Source of the DNA: Heterotrichella gracilis
Taxonomy: Eukaryota; Sar; Xanthophyceae; Tribonematales; Xanthonemataceae
Length of the DNA: 64,000 nt
NCBI GenBank assembly: GCA_032358255.1
Contig: JAULBX010000892.1
Span: 1-64,000, forward strand
Direction of reading: 5' to 3'
Shown: in pieces, positions 27,700 through 38,066 of the stretch
How the letters are laid out: each line of letters opens with the position of its first letter
Numbering within the stretch: the stretch's first letter is position 1
The notes under the pieces: generated by a model
What the model saw: the letters and a program-made list of their open reading frames with translations, nothing else
Database searches by the model: none
What the model was told of the DNA's origin: nothing
Program-made: the position numbers and the translations under genes

Positions 27700-28830
27700 C
27701 TGGAGTGGAAATCAGTGGTAGTTGGTGGTAAAAGTGGGGCTGGTTAGCACTGTGAGTGTGTTGAAGCTTCGTTTGGATGGGTTGAGTCATTCACAAGGCC
27801 AAGGCCAGCAGGGTGATTACATAAGGACGTCGAGCGTCTCAGGCATAAGCTTCTCTACTAAATCAAATATTTATTTCTTGAATATTTTACCACCTCCAGG
27901 TGAGTGATCTGGACAAGTGGGATGGTGCACGCATCGGGGTGGCATCATGCATGCCGTCCACATATCAGGACTTTGCACCGTTGATGCGCCTTAGAGGCTT
28001 CTCGTTGTCCACAATATATTTACAGTGTGTGCTACCACGCTTGCATACCTTGCAAATGGTGGACTCTTAAGCGCCGAAGTGCTGTTTGTGGTTGGGTAGT
28101 AGAATAGGATGGGGGTTGCGAGCTTGGCACTCTTTTTAACGTTACCAACAATGGCCTCACGACTCGTATTCAAGTCGTGTATCGAATTTAAACAACAGTG
28201 GTGTGGAGGGAGTGTTGAGCAAGACAAACGCAATCTGGGCGCTTGTATCTGTAATATGCATGCATGCAACGCGACGGCACAAGAGGCTCAGGAGCTTGAC
28301 AAAGGCAAAGAAAGCAATGCGAGCGATAGGTCCAGTTGTAACGCCTGTGCGTTTATGTTCAACGAAACCTTTGATATCACTAGGATAACCCAACTCCTTA
28401 CGTTCTCCGGTCTAATCACTAGTGGTCCACACAGCCTTCAAAAGTACAACTCGTCCCTTGGCCTCACTGCTTGCATACCACTTGCACTTAGCAAGTGGCC
28501 CACCACAGCCAGCTCATAACGTTGGGGTTGTTTTTGTCACCAATAAGGACCCCTCTTTCGGTGTGATGTGCAAAAAACGTCATTGTCCTGTATGCATGCA
28601 TATGTCGTTTTGAGTGCTGTGCCTGCATATTCCTTTTATTGATCCTTGGCTCCTCACCGCCTGTATCCGGTCAATAGTCAGTATAAACTAACGTATTGTA
28701 GATACAGCAGTGTTTCCAGCCCACCCCACATAGCATACTAGAGGTAAAACACAGATACACCCAAAGCAGTATTTCCCATACACCCACCCACAGCAATAGC
28801 ACATACGCCCGCAGACCAGAAAAAGGCTCG
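27700..28830. other. Divergent spacer between PsbP-domain gene and TRAPPC12
   Basis: About 1.1 kb between two start codons, presumably with both promoters. A 136-codon plus-strand frame at 28109-28519 (Cys/Asn/Ser-rich) and an overlapping minus-strand frame at 28157-28393 have no recognised domain and non-exonic base composition. I see no other feature. Confidence 0.45.
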
Positions 28831-31800
28831 ATGGAGGTCCCAGCCGAGACGAGTGCGGCGCACCCTCTCGAACCAGGCCCCAGCTCCCTACCAGGACCGG
28901 ACACGTGGGACCCCGAGCCCATGGTGTTCATGAGGCCCAGGAACGTGCCGGAGGGTGTCCAGGGCCTGAAGACGCTGGCGTATCAGGTGTGGTGTTCATA
29001 CAGAAAATACAGCTGTCTATGCCAAGGATTCTTAGGGTTGTAACGAGACACCGCCCGTTAGACACAACTGGCCGCACCCCGAACACCCCCCCCCCCCCCC
29101 CCCCCAAAAATAAACCCATGATGTACAAACGTGCCTGAGGGGGCCCAAGGCCTGGAAACGCTGGCGCATCAGGTGTGGAAACATGCAGCAACAACGGGGT
29201 GCATTGGGCCTGGGACCCAGTCAGTGCAGCGTGCCGGGAGGTGGCACCAGTTGGTCAAGGGCACTCAAGACACCCTACCCAAACCCTACAACCTGGACAA
29301 CTGTCAACCCTAAACCAGTGTCTGGAGCATGTTCAGGCACAAGCACTGAACTGCACCGCCACAACACCAAAGAAAATCCTGTTCCACCCCCCCCTGGGAA
29401 TTTAACTCACTCACAACTGTTCTCGATTTCATCATTATTTGGTCCAGGGTGCACGGCGCGCCATCACTGAGCGGCTGCAGGACTACCACGCAGCTGACGT
29501 GGAGGCTAAGCTGGTTACCTCAATTCAAAACCCCCTCATCCCTGCATGCTTTCAAATGCACACACTCATCCACTCATCGATGAACTCGTACACTCCCAAA
29601 TGTTATCGATTCCACTCATTTGGTCCATTTTTCGCTATTCAGGGTGCATGGCGCGCCATCACCGAGAGGCTTCAAGACTACCACGCAGCTGACGTGGAAG
29701 CCAAGCTTGTCACCTCGGCCTACCACGTGCTGGCACTCACCAAGCTGCGCCAGTATGGGGCGGCCTATGAGGAGCTGGTGCAGTTGGGCGACCTGGATGA
29801 TGCAGAGTACCTGGTGGATGGTGAGTCTAGGTTTTGGGCTTTAGCAAGGTACCTGGGGGGTGGTGAGCAAAGTGGGCATATGGACATGTAGTCTTTGAAA
29901 TGCAGACAGCACCTCCAGGTGGCAGGAGCGCAGCCCCCTTCATATAGCACCTCCATGTGGGCAGGGCGTGTGGTGGATGTGGCCAGCGCAGGCGCATGCA
30001 TGTGGGTACCCAAAACTACACGCGGCACCTAATCCGCCTGTCCCAATGCTCATATGTGTGGTTCCAGGTGGCAGGAGTGCCGCTCCCTTCATGCTGCAGT
30101 GGCTCTACGCAGATCTCCCGGACCGATAGGCAAGACCAGCTTGTCTGTGGATCACATTTGATAACCTTAAACCCTAAACCTTAACCCCTAGGTGGCTGAA
30201 TCCTAATGCATATGTGGGCACGTGGTACGGGGGTCCTGAAGCGACACTTGCAGTACCTAAACCTGGTGTTCCAATGCATTCAGGTGGAAAGAGCGCCGCC
30301 CCCTTCATGCTGCGGTGGCTGTATGCAGAGCTTCCCGACCGATTAGGCAAGACCAGCTTGTCTGTGGATCGCATGCACAGCCTCATGGATTGGTGCGCCA
30401 CGCAGCTGAAAACTGGACCCACAGATCCCCGTGACCAATCCCAGGAGGGTGCGACGAGTACCAGCGGGGATGCGTCGCATCCCCACGCGCAGCTGTGGCA
30501 GCGGCGGCGGGCCATGGCCTGTGGTGCGCTGATCAACTACCACATCAGGTAACCCTCGCCAGGGGTGTTGAGATGCGTGGTTTGCATATGGTTGCATGCA
30601 CAGCTACGCGTGAAATGGTGCAGGTCAAGAGGCATCCCCACTTGCAGGGATTTAATTAGATAAGCATATTGTTTAAATCAATATAATATTCCAAAATATT
30701 TTGTTCATTTTCCTTCCAGGGTTGAATATATATATAATTGTGATGTGACCAGGGTCATTTTTCTAAAACGACATGATTTTCAACAGGTTCAAGGACTACG
30801 TCTCGGCCTTCAAGCTGTTCAACAAGCTGCTGATCGACGACCCTCACAACCTGCACACCCTGTCCTGCGTGGGTCAAGTGCAGCTCATGGTGGGGGATGT
30901 AGCCAGCGCCGCAGCCACCTTTGGCCAAGTGGAGGTGTTGGCTCAGCCCGATACAGTCGTGGACCGCCAGAAGGAGGCGCTGGTGCACCGGAACAGGGCG
31001 CTGCTGCTGTTTGCGCAGAACAACTATGCAGGTGGGTTTGGATTTGCAAGGTATTCCCCCGTGTTTATAAGAAGTTTTTAAAAGGGTTTAGAGTCGTCGG
31101 CACAGCCTGACACTGCCATGGACCGCCAGAGGGAGCTGCTGGTGCACCGGAACAGGGCGCTGCTGCTGTCTGCGCAGAGCAACTACACAGGTGGGTTCAG
31201 GCTAGGTGCTTGGCTGCACCCCGAGGGCTATGTGGCAGGGAGTAATGGGTGGCGCTGTGCCAGATGTACACCCAATGGTGGCTATGCCCATATCACGCTA
31301 GCACATCAGGACATAACCCATGCCATTGTTTGCCGAGAAGGTCACTTCCAAGCATGTAAATGCACTTTCTGGTGTGTGTAGGTGCGCTGCGGGAGTGCGA
31401 GGTAGGTGCTCTGCTGGACCCTGAGGACTACGTGGCAGCGAGCAACATGGCGCTGTGCCAGATGTACAGCTGCGATTTGCCCACCGCCATCAACACGCTG
31501 GAGTCGGGCGTCAGCTCCTACCCCCTGGCGTACCTGCAGGTGGGGATGGAGGGTTTAGGGTTTAAGCATATACATACAAGCATACATCGTGTTATATGTC
31601 AGTGTGCATGCTACTATTTAAACATATGCAATCCTACTAGACATTTGATGACATGTGCTGGATTCGGGAGTCAGCTCCTATCGGCTGGCGCGCCTGCAGG
31701 TAGGATTGGAGCGCGTTGAGGGTTTAGGGTCTAGGGTATTTTACATATGTAATCCTGCTACGTGCTTTGCCGCAGGAGGGTTTAAGGTTTCACCTCAGTG

Positions 31801-32041
31801 ATGTTTAGGAGTTTACAAATGTACCCCTGCCACATATCCCCCAATCTACCTTACCTGGTCCCCCTCCTTAGCCAACCCTGCAATGTGGTTCTTGCAGGAG
31901 GCGCTGCTTGCCAACCTTGGCTCCATGTACGAGCTCAGCTCATCCAGCACGGGGCCCTCTGATGCCAAGCGGCGCCTGAGCGTGTGGGCAGCGGAGACGG
32001 CGCCCGATGACTTTGACCTCTCCTGTGTGCGCGCTAAGTAG
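28831..32041 (+). CDS. TRAPPC12: TRAPPC12 homologue (TPR subunit of a TRAPP tethering complex)
   Basis: Exons are 28831-28986, 29643-29820, 30284-30548, 30787-31031, 31382-31539 and 31898-32041, giving 381 residues with phases 0, 1, 2, 1 and 0. The size fits the short plant type rather than the long animal type. Visible blocks are AWRAITERLQDYHAADVEAK, YHVLALTKLRQYGAAYEEL, APFMLRWLYAELPDRLGK, and TPR-like helices in FKDYVSAFKLFNKLLIDDP, then VGQVQLMVGDVASA, HRNRALLLFAQNNY, and NMALCQMYSCDLPTAINTLE. The C-terminus has ANLGSMYEL and ends DDFDLSCVRAK. TRAPPC12 acts in ER-Golgi and autophagy traffic and, in animals, in mitosis. The role here is inferred from the family. Five introns and the 3' flank carry exon-edge echoes; one copy of exon 2 still has a usable acceptor. 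Confidence 0.88.
29086..29105 (+). repeat. Homopolymer of 20 C in TRAPPC12 intron 1
   Basis: Twenty consecutive C residues followed by AAAAATAAA. Such runs are prone to slippage and to sequencing error. Confidence 0.8.
29130..29176 (+). repeat. Echo of TRAPPC12 exon 1 end
   Basis: CGTGCC(T/G)GAGGG then AAGGCCTGGAAACGCTGGCG and CATCAGGTGTGG repeat the exon 1 end and donor (28943-28990). It lies within intron 1. Confidence 0.88.
29443..29522 (+). repeat. Echo of TRAPPC12 exon 2 start with intact acceptor
   Basis: The copy begins TCCAGGGTGCACGGCGCGCC and follows exon 2 (29636-29715) for about 77 bp with few changes, in frame, reading ARRAITERLQDYHAADVEAK then LVTS. It then diverges. It could act as a cryptic acceptor. 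The copy spans the junction, with TCCAG matching TTCAG. Confidence 0.9.
29917..30160 (+). repeat. Two echoes of TRAPPC12 exon 3 start
   Basis: 29917-29962 and 30065-30160 repeat the exon 3 start (30279-30370). The second is long and reads APFMLQWLYADLPDR before a stop where the exon has TTAGGC. Both keep the CAGGTGG(C/A) acceptor context. Confidence 0.88.
31105..31275 (+). repeat. Echoes of TRAPPC12 exon 4 end and exon 5 start
   Basis: 31105-31197 repeats the exon 4 end with its donor (30943-31038), with CACCGGAACAGGGCGCTGCT and GCTGTCTGCGCAGA-type identity. 31200-31270 repeats the exon 5 start (31395-31465), with GCTATGTGGCAGGGAGTAA in place of ACTACGTGGCAGCGAGCAA. The two abut, as if an end echo and a start echo were joined. 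Confidence 0.88.
31660..31702 (+). repeat. Echo of TRAPPC12 exon 5 end
   Basis: TCGGGAGTCAGCTCCTATC then GGCTGGCGCGCCTGCAGGT repeats the exon 5 end and donor (31504-31542). A GGGTTTAGGGT run follows at 31719-31730, as it does after the real donor at 31550-31560. Confidence 0.88.
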
Positions 32042-32206
32042 CCCCTGCATGCGGGCTGGGCACTCGGCACTCGATGGGTTCTGTCCTGTTTTGACCTGTC
32101 CTGGGCGCGTGCTTACCCTAAACCCTACATGGTTAATTACCCACACGTGTTCCAGACCAGCAGTCAGCCCTGAACACCTTGTGCCAACCAGCCATGTCCC
32201 GTCACT

Positions 32207-32275
32207 GCTGAGCGTGTGGGTGGCGGGAGACGGTGCCCGATGACTTTGACCTCTCCTGTGTGCGCACTAAGTAGG
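32207..32275 (+). repeat. Post-stop echo of TRAPPC12 last exon including stop codon
   Basis: About 66 bp repeat the last coding bases (31977-32043). By eye there are four substitutions and one inserted G, and the copy keeps GACTTTGACCTCTCCTGTGT and the terminal AAGTAG. It lies 165 bp downstream of the real stop. Confidence 0.93.
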
Positions 32276-33202
32276 GGTTGGGGTTTAGCTATGGTGCAAT
32301 GCGGGCCCTAGCAGGGGGAGCATCCCACGGCAGTACAAGAAACTTCACCGCTTTAAGTGCTCACAGTATGCGAGATCAAGTGAACAGGGGAGGCAAATAA
32401 GCAGAACAGTTTGGCACAGTGGCAAAACCCTGTGGCCTGTCCTTGTGCCCCTCCTGTTTGCGCGCTGAATATGCTTCCTGCAACGCAATGGGCAGTGCGT
32501 CCACCATGCTCTGGACCCAGTTTCTGTAAGCTACAGACAGATCTATGGCCCGAGAAATGACCCACCTCCTTATACAGCTTTGGAATTAGACTGGGAACAC
32601 GTGTGTGCACCAGACCCACTACCAGGCATGCATATGGTCAGATTTGCCACAAGTTGTTCTTCCGGCTGATTTGGGATGCGCATAGGCACAATTGACTATC
32701 TTGTGCCGGGGTAGAGGTGTGAACTCTGCTGGACCGAGGTGCTTGCTAGCTGAGGAGGCACTCTGGACATGCCATGCGCCGCGGGGGTGCGGGCCCTGCC
32801 GGGAATCCCGGGCACCCAACCGGGGAAAGGTCTGCAAGCTGCAACTCACGTGACCGGTTGAAATAGGCGACGTGTACGGATACGCGTCATCAAATTCGGT
32901 GCATGTGGGGCCCACGCGCACGATTTTCTCGATTTCCGTCCGATTTTTCCGGGATCATCCGCCGCGCCAACCGGGACCAGCGGTTTGCCACCTGGAGCTT
33001 TTGGCCACGACCCAGCACGAATGTGCGCGAATTTCCACATTGTGCCACCCCCACTACGGTAGTGACTACCAAAATGAGGCTCATCCACGCAGGAAAATTG
33101 GGGGCGTAAATAGATTGGTCCTTGTATTCCGGGGACATGTGGAGGGGGCACTCCTGATTTGGTGCATCACGTTGGCCGAGTCGACAGCTCGAGCCGTGCT
33201 CC

Positions 33203-33208
33203 TATAAA
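33203..33208 (+). promoter_or_regulatory. TATA box of PEP carboxykinase
   Basis: TATAAA within CTCCTATAAAGGGC lies 166 bases upstream of the ATG at 33369, in a GC-rich setting. Spacing fits a core promoter with a leader of about 130 bases. Confidence 0.55.
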
Positions 33209-33368
33209 GGGCACGCTGGGGAGACGTGCAGCCAAAGCCTTTTGCAAACCTTATCCAAGAAAGCTTTCTTATGCGTCCGAGCACGCATTGCCAGTGTTCT
33301 GAAACAATAGAGCCTCTGATACACCTACACACCTTGTGAACATCTGCCACTGTCGAAGCGTTTTCGCC

Positions 33369-36300
33369 ATGGCTGCTCTGCAGGGGTGAGTGGAAACTTC
33401 GAAACAAACAAAAGCCCTGACCTTGTTTGCATTGCTTGCTACTTTAGAAAGTGGAACGCACTTCGCACTCCTCGTTTCTTTTCACGCAGACTGAAGCCTT
33501 TGAAGGCACCGGCTGAAACAGCCCATGATACCGATGGCGAGGACCACTGCCACGTCCAATCAGCCAAAGCAATGGTTGATGACGAAGCCAACCCCTCCAA
33601 GGCTGACGACCTGCAGCACCTGCATCGCCTGCAGAAGTCTGCCACCCGGCAGGCTGGAGGTACGACCACCGCCCTGGTGCAGTAGCTTTCGTACATTTGC
33701 TCGTGCATCAGCTGATGAAGGTCCTGTGCTTTTTGCAGACGAAGTGCACAGGAAACAAGTCGAATCCATCTCAAAGTCGCTGGCGTCCGTTGTCAGGACG
33801 TAAGTACCTGCTATTTCCTGTTGTAGTCTGTTCTGTTGAATTGGAGTTGAACCTAACAGCCGCCATCGTTGCCTGCAGAACGGGTCCAAAGGTGGTGAAG
33901 AGGGAAGCACCTCCGACACCCCACACGCAGGTGCGGGGTCTCGGCGTTTTGGCATATGCATGCAAACGCCGGTTTCGTGCATGCACTCGGTGGCTCTATT
34001 TCCTGCAGAGATTTAACCAATTCGGGCTGTTTGCAGTCCGTTCCTGTGACACCCCGCGAGCCAGAGGTGGCTGGCGAGAGTTTCATCCGTGCCATCTCAG
34101 ATGCCGGCCTGAAGCCGACGATCGTCTACCACAACCTGAGCCCTGCTGAGCTATACGAGCAGGTGATACCCTGTGTAATTTCATTCAGAGTTGGGGGCTG
34201 GGTTTTGCTTCATATTCCCTGCGCAGCTCACCACTCTTGATGTACCTTGTTCCATCGGTGACGTAACTCTGGGCACTGCATCACGTTGATGGGCCGTGGC
34301 TTACACTAAGTAGTGCGTACTCTGGCTTGTCGGTCAAGTTACGAACCCTCTTCTATTCTACAGGCCTTGAAGTTCGAGCAAGGCACCCACATTGTCTCCA
34401 GTGGAGCTCTGGCAACCTTGTCAGGTACTGTGTCGGAGTGCCGTGTGGGCTAGACTTAGCAGAATGCCTGGTTCGTCGTCTGCTATCTTTGTCTAACCTT
34501 TATTTCAATGTACTCACCAGCATCCGTATTTTGCAGGTGCCAAGACCGGACGGTCCCCCAGGGACAAGCGCGTTGTGAAGGAGCCTGAGAGTGAAAACGA
34601 CATCTGGTGGGGAGAGGGGTCACCCAACTACGAGATGGACGACAGGTAACCACACTGCACAACAATTGCACTATGTTTTATTACCTTGGTGTTGGTGCCG
34701 GCAGCAGGGGGCTTGGTTGCTTACTGCAGCGCCTCAAAAACTTGTGCCAATGGCCCGTGTGGTTGGGGCGGGGCAGGGGCTTGTAGCAGACAGTGTATAC
34801 TCCTTCACCTGTGCAACTCACACCTGCTCCTACCCCCCCTGTGCAGGACGTTCCTGCTGAACAGAGAACGCGCTGTGGACTACTTGAACATCCTGGACCG
34901 CCTCTACATCTTCGACGGCTATGCAGGGTGGGACCAAGAGGTATGCTGCACCCTAAGCCTCAAACCCTACACTAGTCCCGGAGAACTAGTGGACTCAGGG
35001 GAATAAAACGTAATGCACCCAACCCTCTGGAACATGACTCAAATGCCACGAGGCTGAACCCACGCAGAATTCACCCCCACTTCTTTTCACCTGACACACA
35101 GCCCACAGCCATCCCATGCTTCGCCATTCCCGTACCCCCCTCTCTCCAACCCCATTGCAGCGCGTTACATATATCTGCCAGTCAATTTCAAAGGCACATT
35201 GCACAATGGCGCCATTCGGCTCTGTCCTGACACTGCTTACACCCTTATATATAATTCGATGTCTGTGCCCCCGCAGCACCTCACTCAGCTGTTAAGTAAT
35301 CTGGTGCTACTCAGCCCCTTTCAGAATGTGTTTTTCGCCCTCCCGCAGTACCGCTACAAGATCCGCATCATCTGCGCGCGCGCTTACCACGCGCTGTTCA
35401 TGCACAACATGCTCATCCGCCCCACGCAAGACGAGCTGGACAACTTTGGCGAGCCCGACTTCACCATATACAATGCCGGCGCATTCCCAGCCAACCGCTT
35501 CACCTCATACATGACCTCCCCAACCTCCATCGACATTGCGCTCAAGAGGAAGGAGATGGTCATCCTGGGGTCGCAGGTAATGGAGCGTTCAGGGTTTTGG
35601 ATAGTGTGTTTAGGGTTTGGGCGCCGCGCTGAAAAGGAAGGAGATGGTCATCCTGGGGTTGCAGGTGCATGCACTTGTCACTGCAGTTTGTCGAGGGTAT
35701 TGAGCACCAGTAAAACTTATAAGACCGACTTCTAAGTTGGTTGTATTGCTGGAATGCATGTAACTCACTAACTAAAACCTACATTGAATGGGTCACTTTT
35801 CAACCTGCTGGTCTTCAATCTTTACACCATTGTTCTACAAGTTGCATGATCCACCAGTGCGCAAGATTTGTTTATCAATTGTTGTCTTTTGGTGTTGCAG
35901 TATGCGGGTGAGATGAAGAAGGGCGTATTTAGCGTGATGCACTACCTCATGCCCAAGCGCGGCATCCTGTCGCTGCACTCGGGGTGCAACGTGGGCAAGG
36001 ACGGGGACGTGACCGTCTTCTTTGGCCTGTCAGGTGGGGCCGAAACCCTAAACCCTAAACAGTAAGGTGCTGCGTCCTGGTGCCTGTCAGTGTCTATCAG
36101 CCTTCAAAAAGGGCTGATGATCCAGGTGCCTCCATTATGTTAATGTGCCATGGCACTCATTACGGCCATCTACATCAACAACCATGCCACCATATTCATC
36201 CCCACCGGCACTCACATCACCCCTCCTCTTACCCCCCCTCCCCCCCCTCGCTTCTCTCAACCCGCACCGTCACATCACCCCTCCTCTCACCCCCCCTCCC

Positions 36301-38066
36301 CACCATCCGCCACAGGCACCGGCAAGACCACCCTGTCCACTGACCCCGCCCGCCCCCTCATCGGCGATGACGAGCACTGCTGGTCCGACAAGGGCGTGTT
36401 CAACATCGAGGGCGGGTGCTACGCCAAGGCCATCAACCTGCGCCGTGCCTCGGAGCCCGAGATCTATAGCGCCATCCGCTTTGGCACCATCCTGGAGAAC
36501 GTGGTGTTTGACGAGAACACGCGCATGGTGGACTTCTCAAGCAAGTGCGTGGCCGGGGGTTGGGGCTGGGGGTTGGGGTTGGGATTGGGTGAAGAATTGG
36601 TGGACTTGTGCAGCAAATGGCTGTGGTGGGGTTGGGCTGGATGTGATCTGATAAAAACAAGTGCAAAGTGGACATCTCCAAGAAGGTGGGGATACACAGT
36701 GGGCAGGAGAGGGTATTTGCGCCGGCAAACCCAGCTGCACAGTAGCATCACCACTTGCAAGCCCTATGCGACATACTATCCTGCCTGCCCGGTAACACCC
36801 TCATTCTCCAGCACAATCCTTACCCCCCCGGCCTCCCCCTTGCAGCGCCGTCACGGAAAACACGCGCGCCTCCTACCCCATCGAGTTCATCGAGAACGCC
36901 AAGATCCCCTGCGTGGGCCCGCACCCCAAGAACGTGGTCCTGCTGTGCTGCGACGCATTTGGGGTGCTGCCCCCTGTGTCCCGCCTGACCCTCAACCAGG
37001 CCATGTACCACTTCATCTCGGGGTACACAGCCAAGGTGAGCAGCGATATAGTACACTTTGGACCCATTCGGCACCCACATCTTTGGGGAAGATTGTTTGC
37101 CTCTACCTCATGTGGCACCCTCTCATTGGTGTATCGCGACAACCGCGCTTGACGTTATCTATATCCATGCCATGGTCAACGACACTCCCCTCCCCCTTAC
37201 CACCTCCTCCTGCCCCCATTGCACCAGGTCGCCGGCACGGAAATGGGCGTGACGGAGCCCGAGGCCACCTTCTCAGCCTGCTTTGGCGGCGCCTTCCTCA
37301 TGTGGCACCCGCTCAAGTACGCCGGCATGCTGGCCGAGAAGATGCAGGCGCACGGGGCCACCGCCTGGCTGGTCAACACCGGGTGGACGGGCGGCAAGTA
37401 CGGGGTGGGCCGGCGCATGAAGCTGAAGCACACGCGTGCCATCATCGACGCCATCCACTCGGGCGAGCTGCTGGCGGCGGAGACCATCACCACGCCCATC
37501 TTCAACCTGCAGGTGCGGCGCACATCGTTAGGGTTTAGGGTAGAGATTATACCCTAAACCACCAACAGCTCCATTTTCAACCTGAAGAGGAGCAGTCCTC
37601 ACGCCTGCACCCTAGGGTTTTGTGTCAACGCTGAACGCGCAACTTCCAGCAATGCCATTCAGTTGTGCTGGCAGCAGAGTCCATTGCCACGCCTGTCTGG
37701 ACCTGTTAGGGTTTAAGGGTTGAGGGCAAAGTGCTGCTTGCCCATCATTGCACAGCATCAAGCAAGTCATCAAGCTGTTTAGCTAGTTCATCCGCTTCTT
37801 CCGCGCCCAAAAACACAAACCCCTAGAAGAACTGCAGTTTATCCTCTTCCTCTTCCCCACAGGTCCCCACCTCCTGCACCGGCGTGCCCGCCGAGGTGCT
37901 GCTGCCCGAGGTGCAGTGGGCTGACAAGGCCGAGTTCTCATCCACCCTGGACCTGCTGGGCAAGCTGTACAACGACAACTTTGCAAAGTACACCGGGGAG
38001 AAGGCGGAGCGCTACGCAACCAAGGCGCTCATCGACCAGGTGGTGTCTGCGGGGCCAAAGCTGTGA
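33369..38066 (+). CDS. PCK: Phosphoenolpyruvate carboxykinase (ATP-dependent)
   Basis: Fourteen exons: 33369-33385, 33490-33659, 33739-33799, 33879-33930, 34037-34162, 34364-34424, 34537-34645, 34847-34940, 35349-35576, 35901-36033, 36316-36544, 36846-37035, 37228-37512 and 37863-38066. They give 652 residues in phase throughout. The enzyme converts oxaloacetate and ATP to PEP, CO2 and ADP in the cytosol. Visible motifs are [11 protein letters not shown], the substrate loop [16 protein letters not shown], the P-loop [11 protein letters not shown] (Lys near 354), the metal site [15 protein letters not shown] with [19 protein letters not shown], and [15 protein letters not shown]. The first ~100 residues form a charged extension, as in plant enzymes, where it is phosphorylated. 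Exon 1 is only 17 bases; the ATG at 33369 follows a TATA box. Confidence 0.96.
35612..35668 (+). repeat. Echo of PEPCK exon 9 end
   Basis: GCGCTGAAAAGGAAGGAGAT then GGTCATCCTGGGGTTGCAGG repeats the exon 9 end and donor (35538-35579) after TTTAGGGTTTGGGC. It lies in intron 9. Confidence 0.92.
36596..36692 (+). repeat. Two echoes of PEPCK exon 11 end
   Basis: 36599-36625 (TGGTGGACTTGTGCAGCAAA then TGGC) and 36659-36692 (AAGTGGACATCTCCAAGAAG then GTGGGG) resemble the end of exon 11 with its donor (36526-36550). Intervening sequence is GT-rich. Confidence 0.7.
37104..37592 (+). repeat. Short echoes of PEPCK exon 13 interior and end
   Basis: 37105-37125 (CCTCATGTGGCACC plus CTCTCA) matches exon 13 interior at 37296-37316 (CCTCATGTGGCACC plus CGCTCA) and lies before the exon in intron 12. 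37570-37592 (CCATTTTCAACCTGAAGAGG) matches the exon 13 end at 37496-37516. A TTAGGGTTTAGGGTA run precedes the second. Confidence 0.6.

Larger units (their letters stand above)
32042..33368. other. Spacer between TRAPPC12 and PEP carboxykinase
   Basis: It starts with the TRAPPC12 3' flank, including a copy of its last exon at 32207-32275. From about 32640 it is presumably the PEPCK promoter, ending in a TATA box at 33203-33208. Open frames on both strands in 32846-33207 have no recognised domain. Confidence 0.55.

Noticed and set aside
28109-28519. 136-codon Cys/Asn-rich frame between PsbP and TRAPPC12, with an overlapping minus-strand frame
   Set aside because: Base composition is that of spacers and neither strand resembles a known protein.
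32846-33207. Overlapping frames on both strands upstream of PEPCK
   Set aside because: They lie in the presumed promoter, lack domains and have no splice context.
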